The position numbers and the translations under genes were made by a program. This document shows positions 36,796 through 45,166 of a DNA stretch of 64,000 bases, one piece after another. Position 1 is the first letter of the stretch, and the number at the start of each line of letters is the position of its first letter. The stretch lies in assembly GCA_009692005.1 (NCBI GenBank), contig SHZZ01000011.1, positions 1-64,000 on the forward strand, written 5' to 3'. The stretch is from Gemmataceae bacterium (GTDB lineage: Bacteria > Planctomycetota > Planctomycetia > Gemmatales > Gemmataceae). A model generated the notes under the pieces. The model made no database searches. It saw only the letters and a list, made by a program, of their open reading frames with translations, and had not been told where the DNA came from.

Positions 36796-39492
36796 CTACT
36801 CCGGAGTGAAGGCCTTTTGCAGCTTTTCGAAATCCGCGTCGCGCCCGCTATCCTTCAAATGCTTCAAAAAGACTTCCCGCGCCTGCTTGTCGCGGATGTC
36901 GATCTCCAGCACTTCTCTGGCGGCTTTCACCGCCTCTTCCTTGTCGCCCCCCTGTACCAGCAACTGCAAGAGTTTCTTCCTGCGGTCGAGATCGTCGGGA
37001 GTCAATAGCGAGAGCTTGCGCAAGGCGTCGAGCTGCTTGGCGGTTTCGCCGGTCTGGGCGTAAACCCTGGCGAGCTGCTCCAGCCAGCGGTTGTCAGCGG
37101 GTTCCATCGCCGCGCCCTGTTCAAAAGCTTCTGCGGCCTTGGCGAACTCCCCGGCATCGTAGTGCAAGCGCCCAAGGGCGAACCAAACATCGGGCATGGG
37201 GTGGTCCTTGGCCGCAGCTTCCAACAGCGTTTTCTCCGTCTTGCTGTCGCCTGCCTGGCGGGCCAGCCGGGCCAGCACCAGGGCGGCGTGCGGCTGGTTG
37301 GCCTTCTTCGTCAGCGCTTCTTCGGCCAGCTTTCTGGCCTCGGCGCGGTTGCGCGCCAGCGTCGCCAGCGCCATTTCCCCCAAGGCATCTGCATCGTTGG
37401 CGTTGTCCTTGAGCGCTTGTTTCAACTCCTCCAGCGAGCGTTTAGCCGACCCCTGCGCCGGTATCTTGTCGGTTAGCTCTTTCAAATACCCCTGGTAACC
37501 TTTTTCGAAATCTTCGCGGTTGGTTTGCAACGCCTGCGCCAGCGCCGTTTCCAACCCCAGCCCCTGGGCGAAACTCTCCAGCAATTTTCTACTCGCTTCC
37601 TTTCCGTGCTTCTTCTCCAGGTACTCCACATAAAGGAGGCTTTGGCAATAAGCCATCTGCCAATCGAGAGGCGATCTCGGGCGCTGGAAGCCCAGATTGA
37701 TGTTGGACAAATCCATGAGGGTTCCCTTGGCCACCCGTTTCTTCAACTCCTGGTCCCACATCGCCGGGCGGGGGTAGCCTTCCTGCTTGACGGCCAAGCC
37801 CTCGGTGAGCCAGTGCGGGACTAGAAACTGCGATTGCTCGAGGTTGAAGACGTGCGTGAGTTCGTGTTTGAGAACGCGGGCCCAATTGAAGGGCTTGCCC
37901 TGCCCCTTGCCATGGGGGGAAACCATGGTGACGACTTTGCCCGTGCAGGCGCCTATCGTGTGCAGGTCGGGCAAGGCCACGGTGCGGCCGCTGAACATTT
38001 CATGGGTAGAGAAGAGTTCAATCAGGATCGGTTCCTTGGGGGTGAAGCGGAATTCCAGCGCCAGGCTGGAAAAATTCTGCTCGAGAAACATCGAGGCGAA
38101 TTGCGCCAGCCCCTGGTCGGTGGCCTTGTCGTAGCGGATGATAAAGTGTTCGGTTTTCAAGGTCTCGTATTTCTGCAAGTGGCGCAAGACCTTGAGGGTG
38201 TTGGCCAGGCGGATATGGAAGGGGTCGCCCTGGAAGCCTTTTTCCAACAGGGGCAGAGCCTCGGCTTCGCGCCCCATTTGCATGAAGAGCATGCCCAGGG
38301 CAATGTGCGGTTCGGGCAGGTTGGGCCGCGGGGCGGCCGCCTGTTTCAACCGCCTTTCGGCTTCCGTGTAATGGCGGTGGCGGCTGAGTGACTCGCCAAA
38401 GTGCAAATAGAACTCCTCGGGCTTGGAGTCGAAGGAGGCGACCTCTTTTTCCAGCTCTTGCAGGGCGGCGAACTTCGATTCCATCCAGTTCAACCCCGCC
38501 AGGCAACCGAGGATCTTTTCATTTCTCGGCAGCGCCGACCGGGCTTTGTCCAACTCCTGCCGGGCTTGAGTAAAGTTACCTTGCGCCAAATGCACCTGAC
38601 CGAGCAGATGCAGCGCGTCGGCGTCGCCCGGACGGGTCTCCAGCGCTCGCTGGGCAAATTTCTCGGCGTCGGCGTATTCCATTCGCTCCAGCGACAGCTC
38701 ACCTTTGCCTGTCAGCGCCTCGGCCGCCGACGGATTGATCGTGAGAACTTTGTCGAAGGCGGCGAGCGACTCGGGCCGATTGTGCTTCTCCGCCAGGATC
38801 TGCCCGGCCAGGGCCTCGGCGGGCCAGAAGTCGCCATCCTGCTTCAAGGCGTCGCGCAGCAGGTCGTCGAGAATAGTACCCAGTTCGTCGCCAAGGGCGT
38901 GCCAGCGGGCGTTTTGCAAACTCGCCCGGGCGACCAGTAAAAGTTCTTCTGGCTTGTTGATGGCTTGAGGCGTGTCAATGCGCTCGCTGTAAGTTTTGAC
39001 GAACCAGCGGAACTCGGCCAGGGCTTTATCCAGATTGCCCTGGGCCCACCAGATTTCCGCCCGGGTCCAGCGTGCGGGTAGGTTTGCCGGTTCCTTTTTC
39101 AGCGCCTCCTCCGCCAGCGCCAGGGCCTCGTCCCATTTGCCCTGGGTAAAGAGAAGGCTGGCCTGGCGTGCTGCCAGGCTGGGGTGAGGCGATTGCAAAT
39201 GTTCTTCCTTGACCAGGCGCAGGGCCAGGGGAAGGTCGCCCTTGGCCTCGGCGACAAGGCTGAGGCCCAAGGCGGCCGCCAGCCGCGTTGCCTGCTGCTT
39301 AAACAGTTCCTGGTATCCTTCGCGCGCCTCTTCGTGCTTGCCATGCAGGTAAAGTTTTCTGCACGAGGCCAGATCTTCCCCCGCCCAGGCTGCTTGCGCC
39401 ACAGTCAGCGCCACTAGCAGGAGGGTCAGAAGGGTTTTGAAAAAACAGGCGTGAGGGTTGCGCAAGATGGCGGAAGGTTGTGGCGTTTTCAT
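36796..39492 (-). CDS. TPR-repeat protein with an embedded gluzincin-type metallopeptidase domain
   Basis: 898 aa from ATG 39492, which overlaps the panB stop (ATGA, 39489-39492). Signal peptide LLTLLLVALTVAQAAWA, so exported. The N-terminal half (to about residue 480) is a run of TPRs (for example KWDEALALAEEALKKEPANLPARW and NFTQARQELDKARSALPRNEK). A metallopeptidase segment follows: LKHELTHVFNLEQSQ (HExxH near residue 541) and LTEGLAV, supplying the third zinc ligand Glu. TPRs resume to the C-terminus. The combination is found in planctomycete proteins annotated as peptidase MA family/tetratricopeptide. Substrate unknown. Confidence 0.85.
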   Translation of the reverse strand: MKTPQPSAILRNPHACFFKTLLTLLLVALTVAQAAWAGEDLASCRKLYLHGKHEEAREGYQELFKQQATRLAAALGLSLVAEAKGDLPLALRLVKEEHLQSPHPSLAARQASLLFTQGKWDEALALAEEALKKEPANLPARWTRAEIWWAQGNLDKALAEFRWFVKTYSERIDTPQAINKPEELLLVARASLQNARWHALGDELGTILDDLLRDALKQDGDFWPAEALAGQILAEKHNRPESLAAFDKVLTINPSAAEALTGKGELSLERMEYADAEKFAQRALETRPGDADALHLLGQVHLAQGNFTQARQELDKARSALPRNEKILGCLAGLNWMESKFAALQELEKEVASFDSKPEEFYLHFGESLSRHRHYTEAERRLKQAAAPRPNLPEPHIALGMLFMQMGREAEALPLLEKGFQGDPFHIRLANTLKVLRHLQKYETLKTEHFIIRYDKATDQGLAQFASMFLEQNFSSLALEFRFTPKEPILIELFSTHEMFSGRTVALPDLHTIGACTGKVVTMVSPHGKGQGKPFNWARVLKHELTHVFNLEQSQFLVPHWLTEGLAVKQEGYPRPAMWDQELKKRVAKGTLMDLSNINLGFQRPRSPLDWQMAYCQSLLYVEYLEKKHGKEASRKLLESFAQGLGLETALAQALQTNREDFEKGYQGYLKELTDKIPAQGSAKRSLEELKQALKDNANDADALGEMALATLARNRAEARKLAEEALTKKANQPHAALVLARLARQAGDSKTEKTLLEAAAKDHPMPDVWFALGRLHYDAGEFAKAAEAFEQGAAMEPADNRWLEQLARVYAQTGETAKQLDALRKLSLLTPDDLDRRKKLLQLLVQGGDKEEAVKAAREVLEIDIRDKQAREVFLKHLKDSGRDADFEKLQKAFTPE

Positions 39493-40304
39493 TTGAGCGA
39501 ATGCTCCGCGGAGGGAAACTTGCCCGAGCGCACTTCCTGGGCGTAGGAGGAAAAAGCGTTGACGATTGCGCTGCCAACGCTGGCGTAAGATTTGGAAAAC
39601 GAGGGGTACTTGCCCTGAGTCAGTTCGAGGAGGTCGTGGGCGACGAGGATCTGTCCATCGCAATTTGGCCCGGCGCCGATGCCGATCGTGGGGATCTTCA
39701 CCGCTGCTGTAACTTCCTGGGCCAGCGCGGCCGGCACGCATTCCACCACCAGGGCGAAGGCGCCCGCTGCCTCCACCGCCCGGGCATCTTGCAAGATTTG
39801 CTCGCGGTCGCGCTGCACTTTGAACCCACCCAGTTGGTGTACAGCTTGCGGGGTCAGGCCTATATGCGCCATGACGGGAATGCCCGCGTCGGTGATGGCG
39901 CGAATCGTGGCCTCCATGCGGACGCCCCCTTCCAGCTTGACGGCCTTGGCTCCGGTGCGCTTCAAAATCTTGCCGGCGCTGCGCACCCCCTGGCGCGAGC
40001 TTTCCTGGTAAGACATGAAGGGCAGGTCGACCACGACCAGGGCTCGGGAAGCGCCGCGGGAAACCATCTCCGCGTGATAAATCATCTGGCCAAGGGTGAC
40101 GGCCAAGGGGTTTTTCCTTCCCTGCACCACCATGCCCAGAGAATCACCCACGAGAAGGGCATCGACGCCGGCCTCGTCGGCGAGGCGCGCCATGGGATAA
40201 TCGTAGGCTGTAACCATCACGAGTTTCCGCCCCTGGGCCTTGGCGGCGGAAAAGTCGGGAACAGTCACAGCTTTGCCCGGGTGTTTTTTCTGCGAATCCG
40301 TCAT
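39489..40304 (-). CDS. panB: 3-methyl-2-oxobutanoate hydroxymethyltransferase
   Basis: 271 aa from ATG 40304 (MTDSQKK); an ATG eight codons earlier (40328) is possible. First committed enzyme of pantothenate synthesis: transfers hydroxymethyl from methylene-THF to alpha-ketoisovalerate. The family signature is plain: VMVTAYDYPMARLADEAGVDALLVGDSLGMVVQG, with metal-binding Asp, then GAKAVKLEGG, PVMAHIGLTPQ and IPTIGIGAGPNCDGQILV. Length normal, cytoplasmic. It heads a minus-strand run with no other pantothenate gene in the window. Confidence 0.97.
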   Translation of the reverse strand: MTDSQKKHPGKAVTVPDFSAAKAQGRKLVMVTAYDYPMARLADEAGVDALLVGDSLGMVVQGRKNPLAVTLGQMIYHAEMVSRGASRALVVVDLPFMSYQESSRQGVRSAGKILKRTGAKAVKLEGGVRMEATIRAITDAGIPVMAHIGLTPQAVHQLGGFKVQRDREQILQDARAVEAAGAFALVVECVPAALAQEVTAAVKIPTIGIGAGPNCDGQILVAHDLLELTQGKYPSFSKSYASVGSAIVNAFSSYAQEVRSGKFPSAEHSLK

Positions 40305-40659
40305 CGGTCCACTCAGGAGAAAGGGCAATAGCGACCCGGTTTATTTTAGGGTCTGGAAGGAAAAGCCCAAAGAAGAAAGCGGGAGGGGAAAATAATCCGG
40401 GCCCCTTGGGTCCGAGCCCGGAGCCAACCTGTTTCTCCCCTTGGCCAATTTGGTCCTTGGGGGAGGGGGATTGAGGGTGATGGGAATGAATTTAACCACC
40501 CGTCGCTGACGCTTCCGGCTCGTTAAGAGCGCGGCTTTTTCGTTTGCCAGGCTGGAGCCTGGCGTTCCCAGGGGAAGTGAAAAAGATGGGTCCGTAAAAC
40601 ATCCGAGGCCCCTTGGGGCCTCGGATCCTATTGACGGGCTCGGAAGTTCTTTCGTGCCC
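40305..40659. repeat. Intergenic cluster of palindromes
   Basis: 355 bp without a gene. It contains a perfect 12-bp stem ATCCGAGGCCCC/GGGGCCTCGGAT with a TT loop (40601-40626), an 8-bp stem GCCAGGCT/AGCCTGGC (40546-40563), and a partial copy GGCCCCTTGGG (40400-40410). The core GGCCCCTTGGGGCC (40607-40620) recurs, inverted, at 49575-49588. The mix looks like REP/MITE-type intergenic repeats; hairpin 40601-40626 may also terminate the M56-peptidase transcript, though it lacks a T tract. Confidence 0.6.
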
Positions 40660-42357
40660 TTAATTCCTGTCGGGTTGATCGGGCCTGCGATCACCGCCTG
40701 GCCGCCCTTCATCCCTGCGGGGTCCCCCCGCGCCCTCTCTCGGCGGGCCGCCACGCTGATTGCGCAGTTCATTGATTTCCTTGCGCATTTGCTCCAACTG
40801 GTTTCTCATTTCCATGAGCACCCGAGCCATTTCATCCTGAGGAGGCCCGCCGCCCAGTTCTTGCAACCGCTGTTGCGCTCTACGCATCCGTTCCATGGCC
40901 CTTTCCGCGGCCTCGCGGGATTCCGCGAATTCCTTGCGGGCCTGTTCCAATTGCTCTGGGTTGCCTGGCGCTCCTGGCCTCTCTCCCCGTGGCTCATCTT
41001 TCGGCCTATCGCCTTCCTTCCGCCGCTCTCCCCGAGGGTTGTCTCCATCTTTTGGCCGCTCTCCCCGAGGCTTGTCCCCATCCTTCGGCCTATCGGCTTC
41101 CTTCCGTCTCTCGCCATCCTTGGGCTTGTCCCCATCCTTCGGCCTATCGGCTTCCTTCCGTCTCTCGCCATCCTTGGGCCGGTCCCCATCCTTCGGCCTA
41201 TCGGCTTCCTTCCGTCTCTCGCCATCCTTGGGCTTGTCCCCATCCTTCGGCCTATCGGCTTCCTTCCGTCTCTCGCCATCCTTGGGCCGGTCTTTTTGCT
41301 CTCTGGTGGGCGGGTCGCGTTTTTCATCCTGTGCCGAAACACCGGGAAGAATACTGATAGTACCGAGAATCAACCCGCCGCCCAGCAATGAAGCCATGGC
41401 CCAGCGAGAGAACTTCCCTTTAGGGGAATTGTCAAGAATCATATTCAGCCTCCTCTTCAGGTTATGTCCCGAACCGATGCCACTGGCCAGTCCAGGGGCC
41501 ACGGCTGGGACTTCACTAACGAAATCAATCACATCCAAAAGGGCGTGGGCGTAACTGTTGCTCTCGTCTGGCTGGTGTTCCAGGACAAAAGCATCGCACA
41601 ACTCTTCTTCGGCCTGCCGCAGTCCGGCGCGGGCCCAGTAGACCAAGGGGTGCCACCAGAACAAAAGTCCCAGTCCGAGTTCCAGCCAGCGGACGCGGAA
41701 ATCGCCCCGGCGCAGGTGGGCGAATTCGTGCAACAAGATGCCGCGCTTTTTCTCCTGAGCCAGGTCGCGCCAAAACCGGGTGGGAAGAAGTAGAACCGAA
41801 CGGAAGGGCAGGGCCCAGACCAGGGGCGCCATTCTGCCCGGGTGAAAGAGAGTAAGCGGCGGCCGGGCCAGCCCCGCTTGCAAGGCCACTAGCTCAATCT
41901 CCGCCTGTTCATTCTTTGAAGGGCGGGAGACCTTTCTTAGCAGGCATTCCATTTTCACCACGCGGTAAAGCGCCAGGAGGAAAAGTGTGGCGCTGACTGA
42001 AAGCCAGGGACCCAGGATCCAGACTTGATAGTTCGTTTCGTGATTTGCCTGGACAGTTTCAACGGGCGGGAGTTGCGGCCAAGCCCAGAGTTCTTCCAGG
42101 TTGGGCGGAAGGGCGGCCACGGGCAATTCCAGCGCCGGTTGGTCCACGAGGTTGGGCGAGACTTTCTGAGTCGGTTGCATGGGGGGGAATAAGTTCGGCC
42201 GCCACAGGGGAGGGGCCAGGAAAACCGCCAAAGCGGTCAAGTAAAAAGCATGGCGGAGGCCGGAATGCTGGATGCGTTTGGCCGCCAGGCAAAGGGGCAA
42301 CCCCAGCAAAAAGCCGTTCACCGATGCGTGGAGCAGCCAGTTGAGAAGGAAGCTCAT
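40660..42357 (-). CDS. M56 (BlaR1/MecR1-type) membrane metallopeptidase with a charged repeat tail
   Basis: 565 aa; ATG 42357 overlaps the BlaI stop (ATGA). Three N-terminal transmembrane segments (LLHASVNGFLLGLPLCL, YLTALAVFLAPPL, WLSVSATLFLLALY) precede the zinc motif LLHEFAHLRRGD (HEFAH at 210-214) and downstream EEELCDA. A fourth hydrophobic segment (LLGGGLILGTISILPG) follows. BlaR1/MecR1 would then have a penicillin-binding sensor; here there is a highly charged region of four 18-aa repeats (KDGERRKEADRPKDGDKP type), then a coiled-coil stretch (EQLEQARKEFAESREAAERAMERM...) and a low-complexity end. The signal sensed is therefore probably not a beta-lactam. By analogy it should inactivate the cotranscribed BlaI-type repressor by proteolysis. 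Confidence 0.9.
   Translation of the reverse strand: MSFLLNWLLHASVNGFLLGLPLCLAAKRIQHSGLRHAFYLTALAVFLAPPLWRPNLFPPMQPTQKVSPNLVDQPALELPVAALPPNLEELWAWPQLPPVETVQANHETNYQVWILGPWLSVSATLFLLALYRVVKMECLLRKVSRPSKNEQAEIELVALQAGLARPPLTLFHPGRMAPLVWALPFRSVLLLPTRFWRDLAQEKKRGILLHEFAHLRRGDFRVRWLELGLGLLFWWHPLVYWARAGLRQAEEELCDAFVLEHQPDESNSYAHALLDVIDFVSEVPAVAPGLASGIGSGHNLKRRLNMILDNSPKGKFSRWAMASLLGGGLILGTISILPGVSAQDEKRDPPTREQKDRPKDGERRKEADRPKDGDKPKDGERRKEADRPKDGDRPKDGERRKEADRPKDGDKPKDGERRKEADRPKDGDKPRGERPKDGDNPRGERRKEGDRPKDEPRGERPGAPGNPEQLEQARKEFAESREAAERAMERMRRAQQRLQELGGGPPQDEMARVLMEMRNQLEQMRKEINELRNQRGGPPREGAGGPRRDEGRPGGDRRPDQPDRN
41081..41296 (-). repeat. Four tandem 54-bp repeats in the M56 peptidase gene
   Basis: Units begin at 41081, 41135, 41189 and 41243 and are nearly identical; the main variable position alternates GGGCTTG and GGGCCGG (Lys/Arg in DGDKP/DGDRP). 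Each encodes 18 charged residues. Such perfect repeats are prone to copy-number change by slippage. Confidence 0.95.
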
Positions 42358-42755
42358 CGCGGAATCCTCCGCTTCTCTTTGGGGGAGGAATCGATCAGTT
42401 CACGCAAGGACTTCCTTTCCTGGGCGCTGAGTGAGACATTTTCCGCCAGGTGGGTGAGTATGGGGGTAAGGGATCCTTCGCAAAGTTGTTCGGCCATGGA
42501 GCGCAGTCTGCGGGAGAGGATTTCCTCTTTGCCGCCGGGGCTGAAGAAGAGCTGGACCGGGCCGTTGCGGTCGCGCTGGACGATTTTTTTAGTCTCAAGT
42601 CGTTCGAGAAGTTTCTGTGCGGAGGCGTAGTGGGAAGTTCCCCCGCCCGGGTAGAGCTTGTCGGCGATATGTCGGACGGACACCGGCCCGTCGCGCCAAA
42701 GGACATGGAGGATATCCAACTCGGCGGGAGTGACATCGCTTTTAGTTCTGGCCAT
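42354..42755 (-). CDS. BlaI/MecI-family transcriptional repressor
   Basis: 133 aa from ATG 42755 (MARTKSDVTPAELDIL). Longer starts (42800, 42818) lie upstream of the predicted transcription start and are rejected. A winged-helix DNA-binding domain covers residues about 8-80: AELDILHVLWRDGPVSVRHIADKL, then HYASAQKLLERLETKKIVQRDR, the hallmark of penicillinase repressors. The C-terminal helix region serves for dimerisation. It represses by binding a dyad; a perfect dyad lies between the -35 and -10 of its own promoter. Translationally coupled to the M56 peptidase gene. BlaI/M56 pairs are abundant in Planctomycetes; target genes outside this operon are unknown. Confidence 0.93.
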   Translation of the reverse strand: MARTKSDVTPAELDILHVLWRDGPVSVRHIADKLYPGGGTSHYASAQKLLERLETKKIVQRDRNGPVQLFFSPGGKEEILSRRLRSMAEQLCEGSLTPILTHLAENVSLSAQERKSLRELIDSSPKEKRRIPR

Positions 42756-42789
42756 GGCTGAGGCTGCCCCCTTGGTGGAAACGAACTGC

Positions 42790-42818
42790 ACAATAGACAT
42801 AATGTCTTTTCGTGTCAA
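42790..42818 (-). promoter_or_regulatory. Sigma70-type promoter of the BlaI-M56 operon with embedded operator
   Basis: Read on the minus strand, TTGACA (42818-42813) and TATTGT (42795-42790) are separated by exactly 17 bp. The dyad AGACAT-T-ATGTCT (42795-42807) fills the spacer and touches the -10. A dyad in this position is the expected layout for BlaI/MecI repression. The start site would be near 42783, giving a leader of about 28 nt to ATG 42755. Confidence 0.75.
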
Positions 42819-42929
42819 CCCCCGCGAGTGGATTTTTTACCTGGCATTACCGGCTACTCTTGCTTCGGCTGAAAAACATGCAATACCAGGCGCTGTGGTT
42901 TTTTCATCTCGCGAAGCGAGCTTAAGGCC

Positions 42930-44762
42930 TTACTTCCATTTCTCCTGGTGCTGGTGATCGTTGGGCGCGAGGCCGCTGTGGCCGGGATGACAGCCAACGC
43001 AGAAAGTCCGCTTGCCCGGCAGGGTCAGGCTGTAATGGTCGCCAGCGAACCCGAAGATTTGGTTTTTCACGCCTTTGGAATCGCTGGCCGCCGATGTCCA
43101 GCGGGCGACTTTTCCCTCACTGGTGAAGCCAGCCAACACGGTCGGTTCGCCGCTGGGTGCCCAGCCGCTGGCGGAGCCATTTTCCACCATGAAGCGCGTG
43201 AGGAAGTGAAACTCGCCCGGCACGCGTTCTGTCTTTGGGTGGTCAAAGCGGTCGCGGGGCGAGGCGTAAACGCGAATCTCACTTAGCAATCCCGCAGGTG
43301 GCGGGGGGAAAAGCGGTCCATCGCCACGATCACTTTTTTGCCCAGGCAAATCTCCCATGGCGGAGTAAGTCAAACCCGAAGCCAGAACCGGCGCCTGCGA
43401 TTCCTTTCCCTTGGGGGGGGGTGTTCCTGGCCGAACTTCGCCGGCCGGCCGGATGACCCGAGGCAGCACCGCCACCGGTTCGCCCTCGGCGAGATCCGGG
43501 TCGTCGAAAACTAATTCCACCCCGGCCGTGGCTATCTCATTCACAGGGGAAATCCCCAGGGCATAGGAGCGGAAATCGTTGCCCTTGGAGAAAGCTACCA
43601 GGGCCTGATTTCCAGGAAACGGGGAGGGGAAAGCCAGGTTGAGGGAGTTGCCCTGGGCATCCACCTGGGGAAAAAAGAGAGCAGGGGAGGGGGAAATTGC
43701 CGCCGGGCTGGCGGCCGGGCTGGCGCTGGGGGAAGCCCCAACCCAGCCAGGGGGGCAAACGCCGACGCGAAACTGGTTTCCACTGCCAGGTGTGGGGGAC
43801 ATAAAAATCAGACGGCCGTCTTCCAGGGCCCGGGGCCGCCAAATAGAAAAAGTGGCCTTGGCCAGCAGGCCGAACTGTTCCCCCTTGGGGTGAAGCAACA
43901 TGGCCATCCACTGATCGGTGGGGTTGCTGGCGCCAGGGGCGCCGGGATTCCATCGCACCAGATCTTTTTCATCTTTGGAAATGACTTCGCGGTTGCGGCT
44001 CCATGAGGAGAAGGCGATGAAATGGCTGGCCAATTGCCAGGGCCAGCGGTCGGCGTTGCGGTTGGCGGTCATCGGCTTGGGCGCGGGGGCGCCCTTTTCC
44101 CACTTCCAGATTTGCAACGACCTGCGCGTGTGGCCAACCCCCAGGTCGGGTTCCCGCGAGGAAGAAAAGGCCAGCGACCCATCAGCCAGTTCAATGGGGT
44201 CGAGGTCGTCGTAGTCGGTTTTTTTTCGCAGAGCCTCGGGAAGCAGTTGATCCTGGGAATCATGGCGCATGGGGGGGAGGCGAACGCAGCCGGGGTCGTC
44301 TTCCAACCCGGTGCGTTGCAGCAGGGAAAAATCGTCCAGGGAAAACTGATAGACGCGAAAGCGGCCATGGCTGGGCGAGGCTCTTCTGCCCGCGAAGAGG
44401 ATGCGCTTGCCATCGGGGGAGATCGAGGGTGAAAGGGCGTCGATGAGCTGGCCGCCATTGGGAAGGTCCCTTTGCCAGGTCAGCTCGAGAATTTTTCCCT
44501 GAGGGGTGAGCATGCGCAAACGGCCTTGGGCCTGGAATTCCCCTTGGCCGGGAAAAGTCCAAAGGAGGTGATCGGCGGGTTCGGGGTTAAGAGCGGCGAG
44601 GTTATCTCGTGAGGTGAAAACGACAGGGTAAGGGAGCCTTTTGGCAACCAGCCTGGAAAGAGCTCGGTTTTCCCCTTGGGAAACCGAGCTCGGGAAAAAG
44701 AGAATGTAAAGGCCAGCGGCCAAGAGGACGAGGCCGCCCAAGGCCATCAGCCCGAATTTCAA
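42930..44762 (-). CDS. HzsA-related TolB/WD40-like protein with one c-type haem motif
   Basis: 610 aa from a TTG at 44762 that overlaps the lipoprotein stop (TTGA) and has GGAG upstream; ATG 44747 is the alternative. An N-terminal hydrophobic anchor (LMALGGLVLLAAGLYILFF) places it in the membrane facing the periplasm. The body contains PD40/TolB-like blades: LSPSISPDGKRILFAGRR, LADGSLAFSSSREPD, LEDGRLIFMSPTPGSG. The C-terminus carries a single CVGCH haem-attachment motif. This architecture matches planctomycete proteins named after the middle domain of hydrazine synthase alpha subunit (HzsA-related); there is no reason to infer hydrazine synthesis. An Ala/Ser/Pro-rich linker lies in the middle. 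Last gene of the DUF1559-lipoprotein operon. Confidence 0.75.
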   Translation of the reverse strand: MKFGLMALGGLVLLAAGLYILFFPSSVSQGENRALSRLVAKRLPYPVVFTSRDNLAALNPEPADHLLWTFPGQGEFQAQGRLRMLTPQGKILELTWQRDLPNGGQLIDALSPSISPDGKRILFAGRRASPSHGRFRVYQFSLDDFSLLQRTGLEDDPGCVRLPPMRHDSQDQLLPEALRKKTDYDDLDPIELADGSLAFSSSREPDLGVGHTRRSLQIWKWEKGAPAPKPMTANRNADRWPWQLASHFIAFSSWSRNREVISKDEKDLVRWNPGAPGASNPTDQWMAMLLHPKGEQFGLLAKATFSIWRPRALEDGRLIFMSPTPGSGNQFRVGVCPPGWVGASPSASPAASPAAISPSPALFFPQVDAQGNSLNLAFPSPFPGNQALVAFSKGNDFRSYALGISPVNEIATAGVELVFDDPDLAEGEPVAVLPRVIRPAGEVRPGTPPPKGKESQAPVLASGLTYSAMGDLPGQKSDRGDGPLFPPPPAGLLSEIRVYASPRDRFDHPKTERVPGEFHFLTRFMVENGSASGWAPSGEPTVLAGFTSEGKVARWTSAASDSKGVKNQIFGFAGDHYSLTLPGKRTFCVGCHPGHSGLAPNDHQHQEKWK

Positions 44763-45166
44763 GGGCTAATCTCCAGGTCCAAGGTTTGGTTGTCCTTGAG
44801 TTCCAACCCCGTCTTGATGTCGCGGTATGGGCTGATTTTTTTGCCATTGCCCTCTGGTTTGGGCTGCTCCTTGCCCATTCCTTTCATGGAGAGGAACTTG
44901 ACATTGTAGGTTCCCACGCGCATTTCCACCTCGTAGGTTCCCTTGTCCACTTGCACCTTGGCGGGGTAAGTGTGTCCTCCCTCGATGGGGATGAAATGCA
45001 AGGTCACCAGGGTCCCTTGGTCCCTGATCATCGGTTTTCCCTTGTCCGTCAGATTGCCTTTGACCTTGATCATTTTCGAACCGCCGCCGCAACCCGATAG
45101 GGTTAACAGGCCAGCGGCCAAGAAAAAGGTCAGGACAGTTTTAATCCGGAGAATTGGGGATTCCAT
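44759..45166 (-). CDS. Small lipoprotein following a DUF1559 gene
   Basis: 135 aa from ATG 45166, overlapping the DUF1559 gene by 26 bp. The leader VLTFFLAAGLLTLSGC has a good lipobox (LSGC). The mature part, KVKGNLTDKGKPMIRDQGTLVTLHFIPIEGG...YPAKVQVDKGTYEVEMRVGTYNVKF, reads as a beta-sandwich carboxypeptidase-regulatory/transthyretin-like module. Same type as the lipoprotein at 20506-20916. Function unknown; a longer frame up to 45460 is an out-of-frame shadow of the DUF1559 gene. Confidence 0.82.
   Translation of the reverse strand: MESPILRIKTVLTFFLAAGLLTLSGCGGGSKMIKVKGNLTDKGKPMIRDQGTLVTLHFIPIEGGHTYPAKVQVDKGTYEVEMRVGTYNVKFLSMKGMGKEQPKPEGNGKKISPYRDIKTGLELKDNQTLDLEISP

Noticed and set aside
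41081-41296. Possible CRISPR array
   Set aside because: The 54-bp units are directly adjacent without unique spacers and keep the reading frame; no cas genes are present.
40654-41391. Plus-strand frames with perfect peptide repeats (for example LRPIGFLPSLAILG)
   Set aside because: They arise because the 54-bp DNA repeat of the M56 gene stays open in several frames. The minus-strand frame has the HEFAH peptidase, membrane segments and coupling to BlaI.
42758-42818. Longer N-terminus for the BlaI-type repressor
   Set aside because: The extension runs through the -10/-35 promoter and operator, so it would not be on the transcript.
42930-44762. Hydrazine synthase subunit
   Set aside because: Only the middle-domain type and one CxxCH are shared; the other hydrazine synthase subunits and multihaem partners are absent, so anammox chemistry is not supported.
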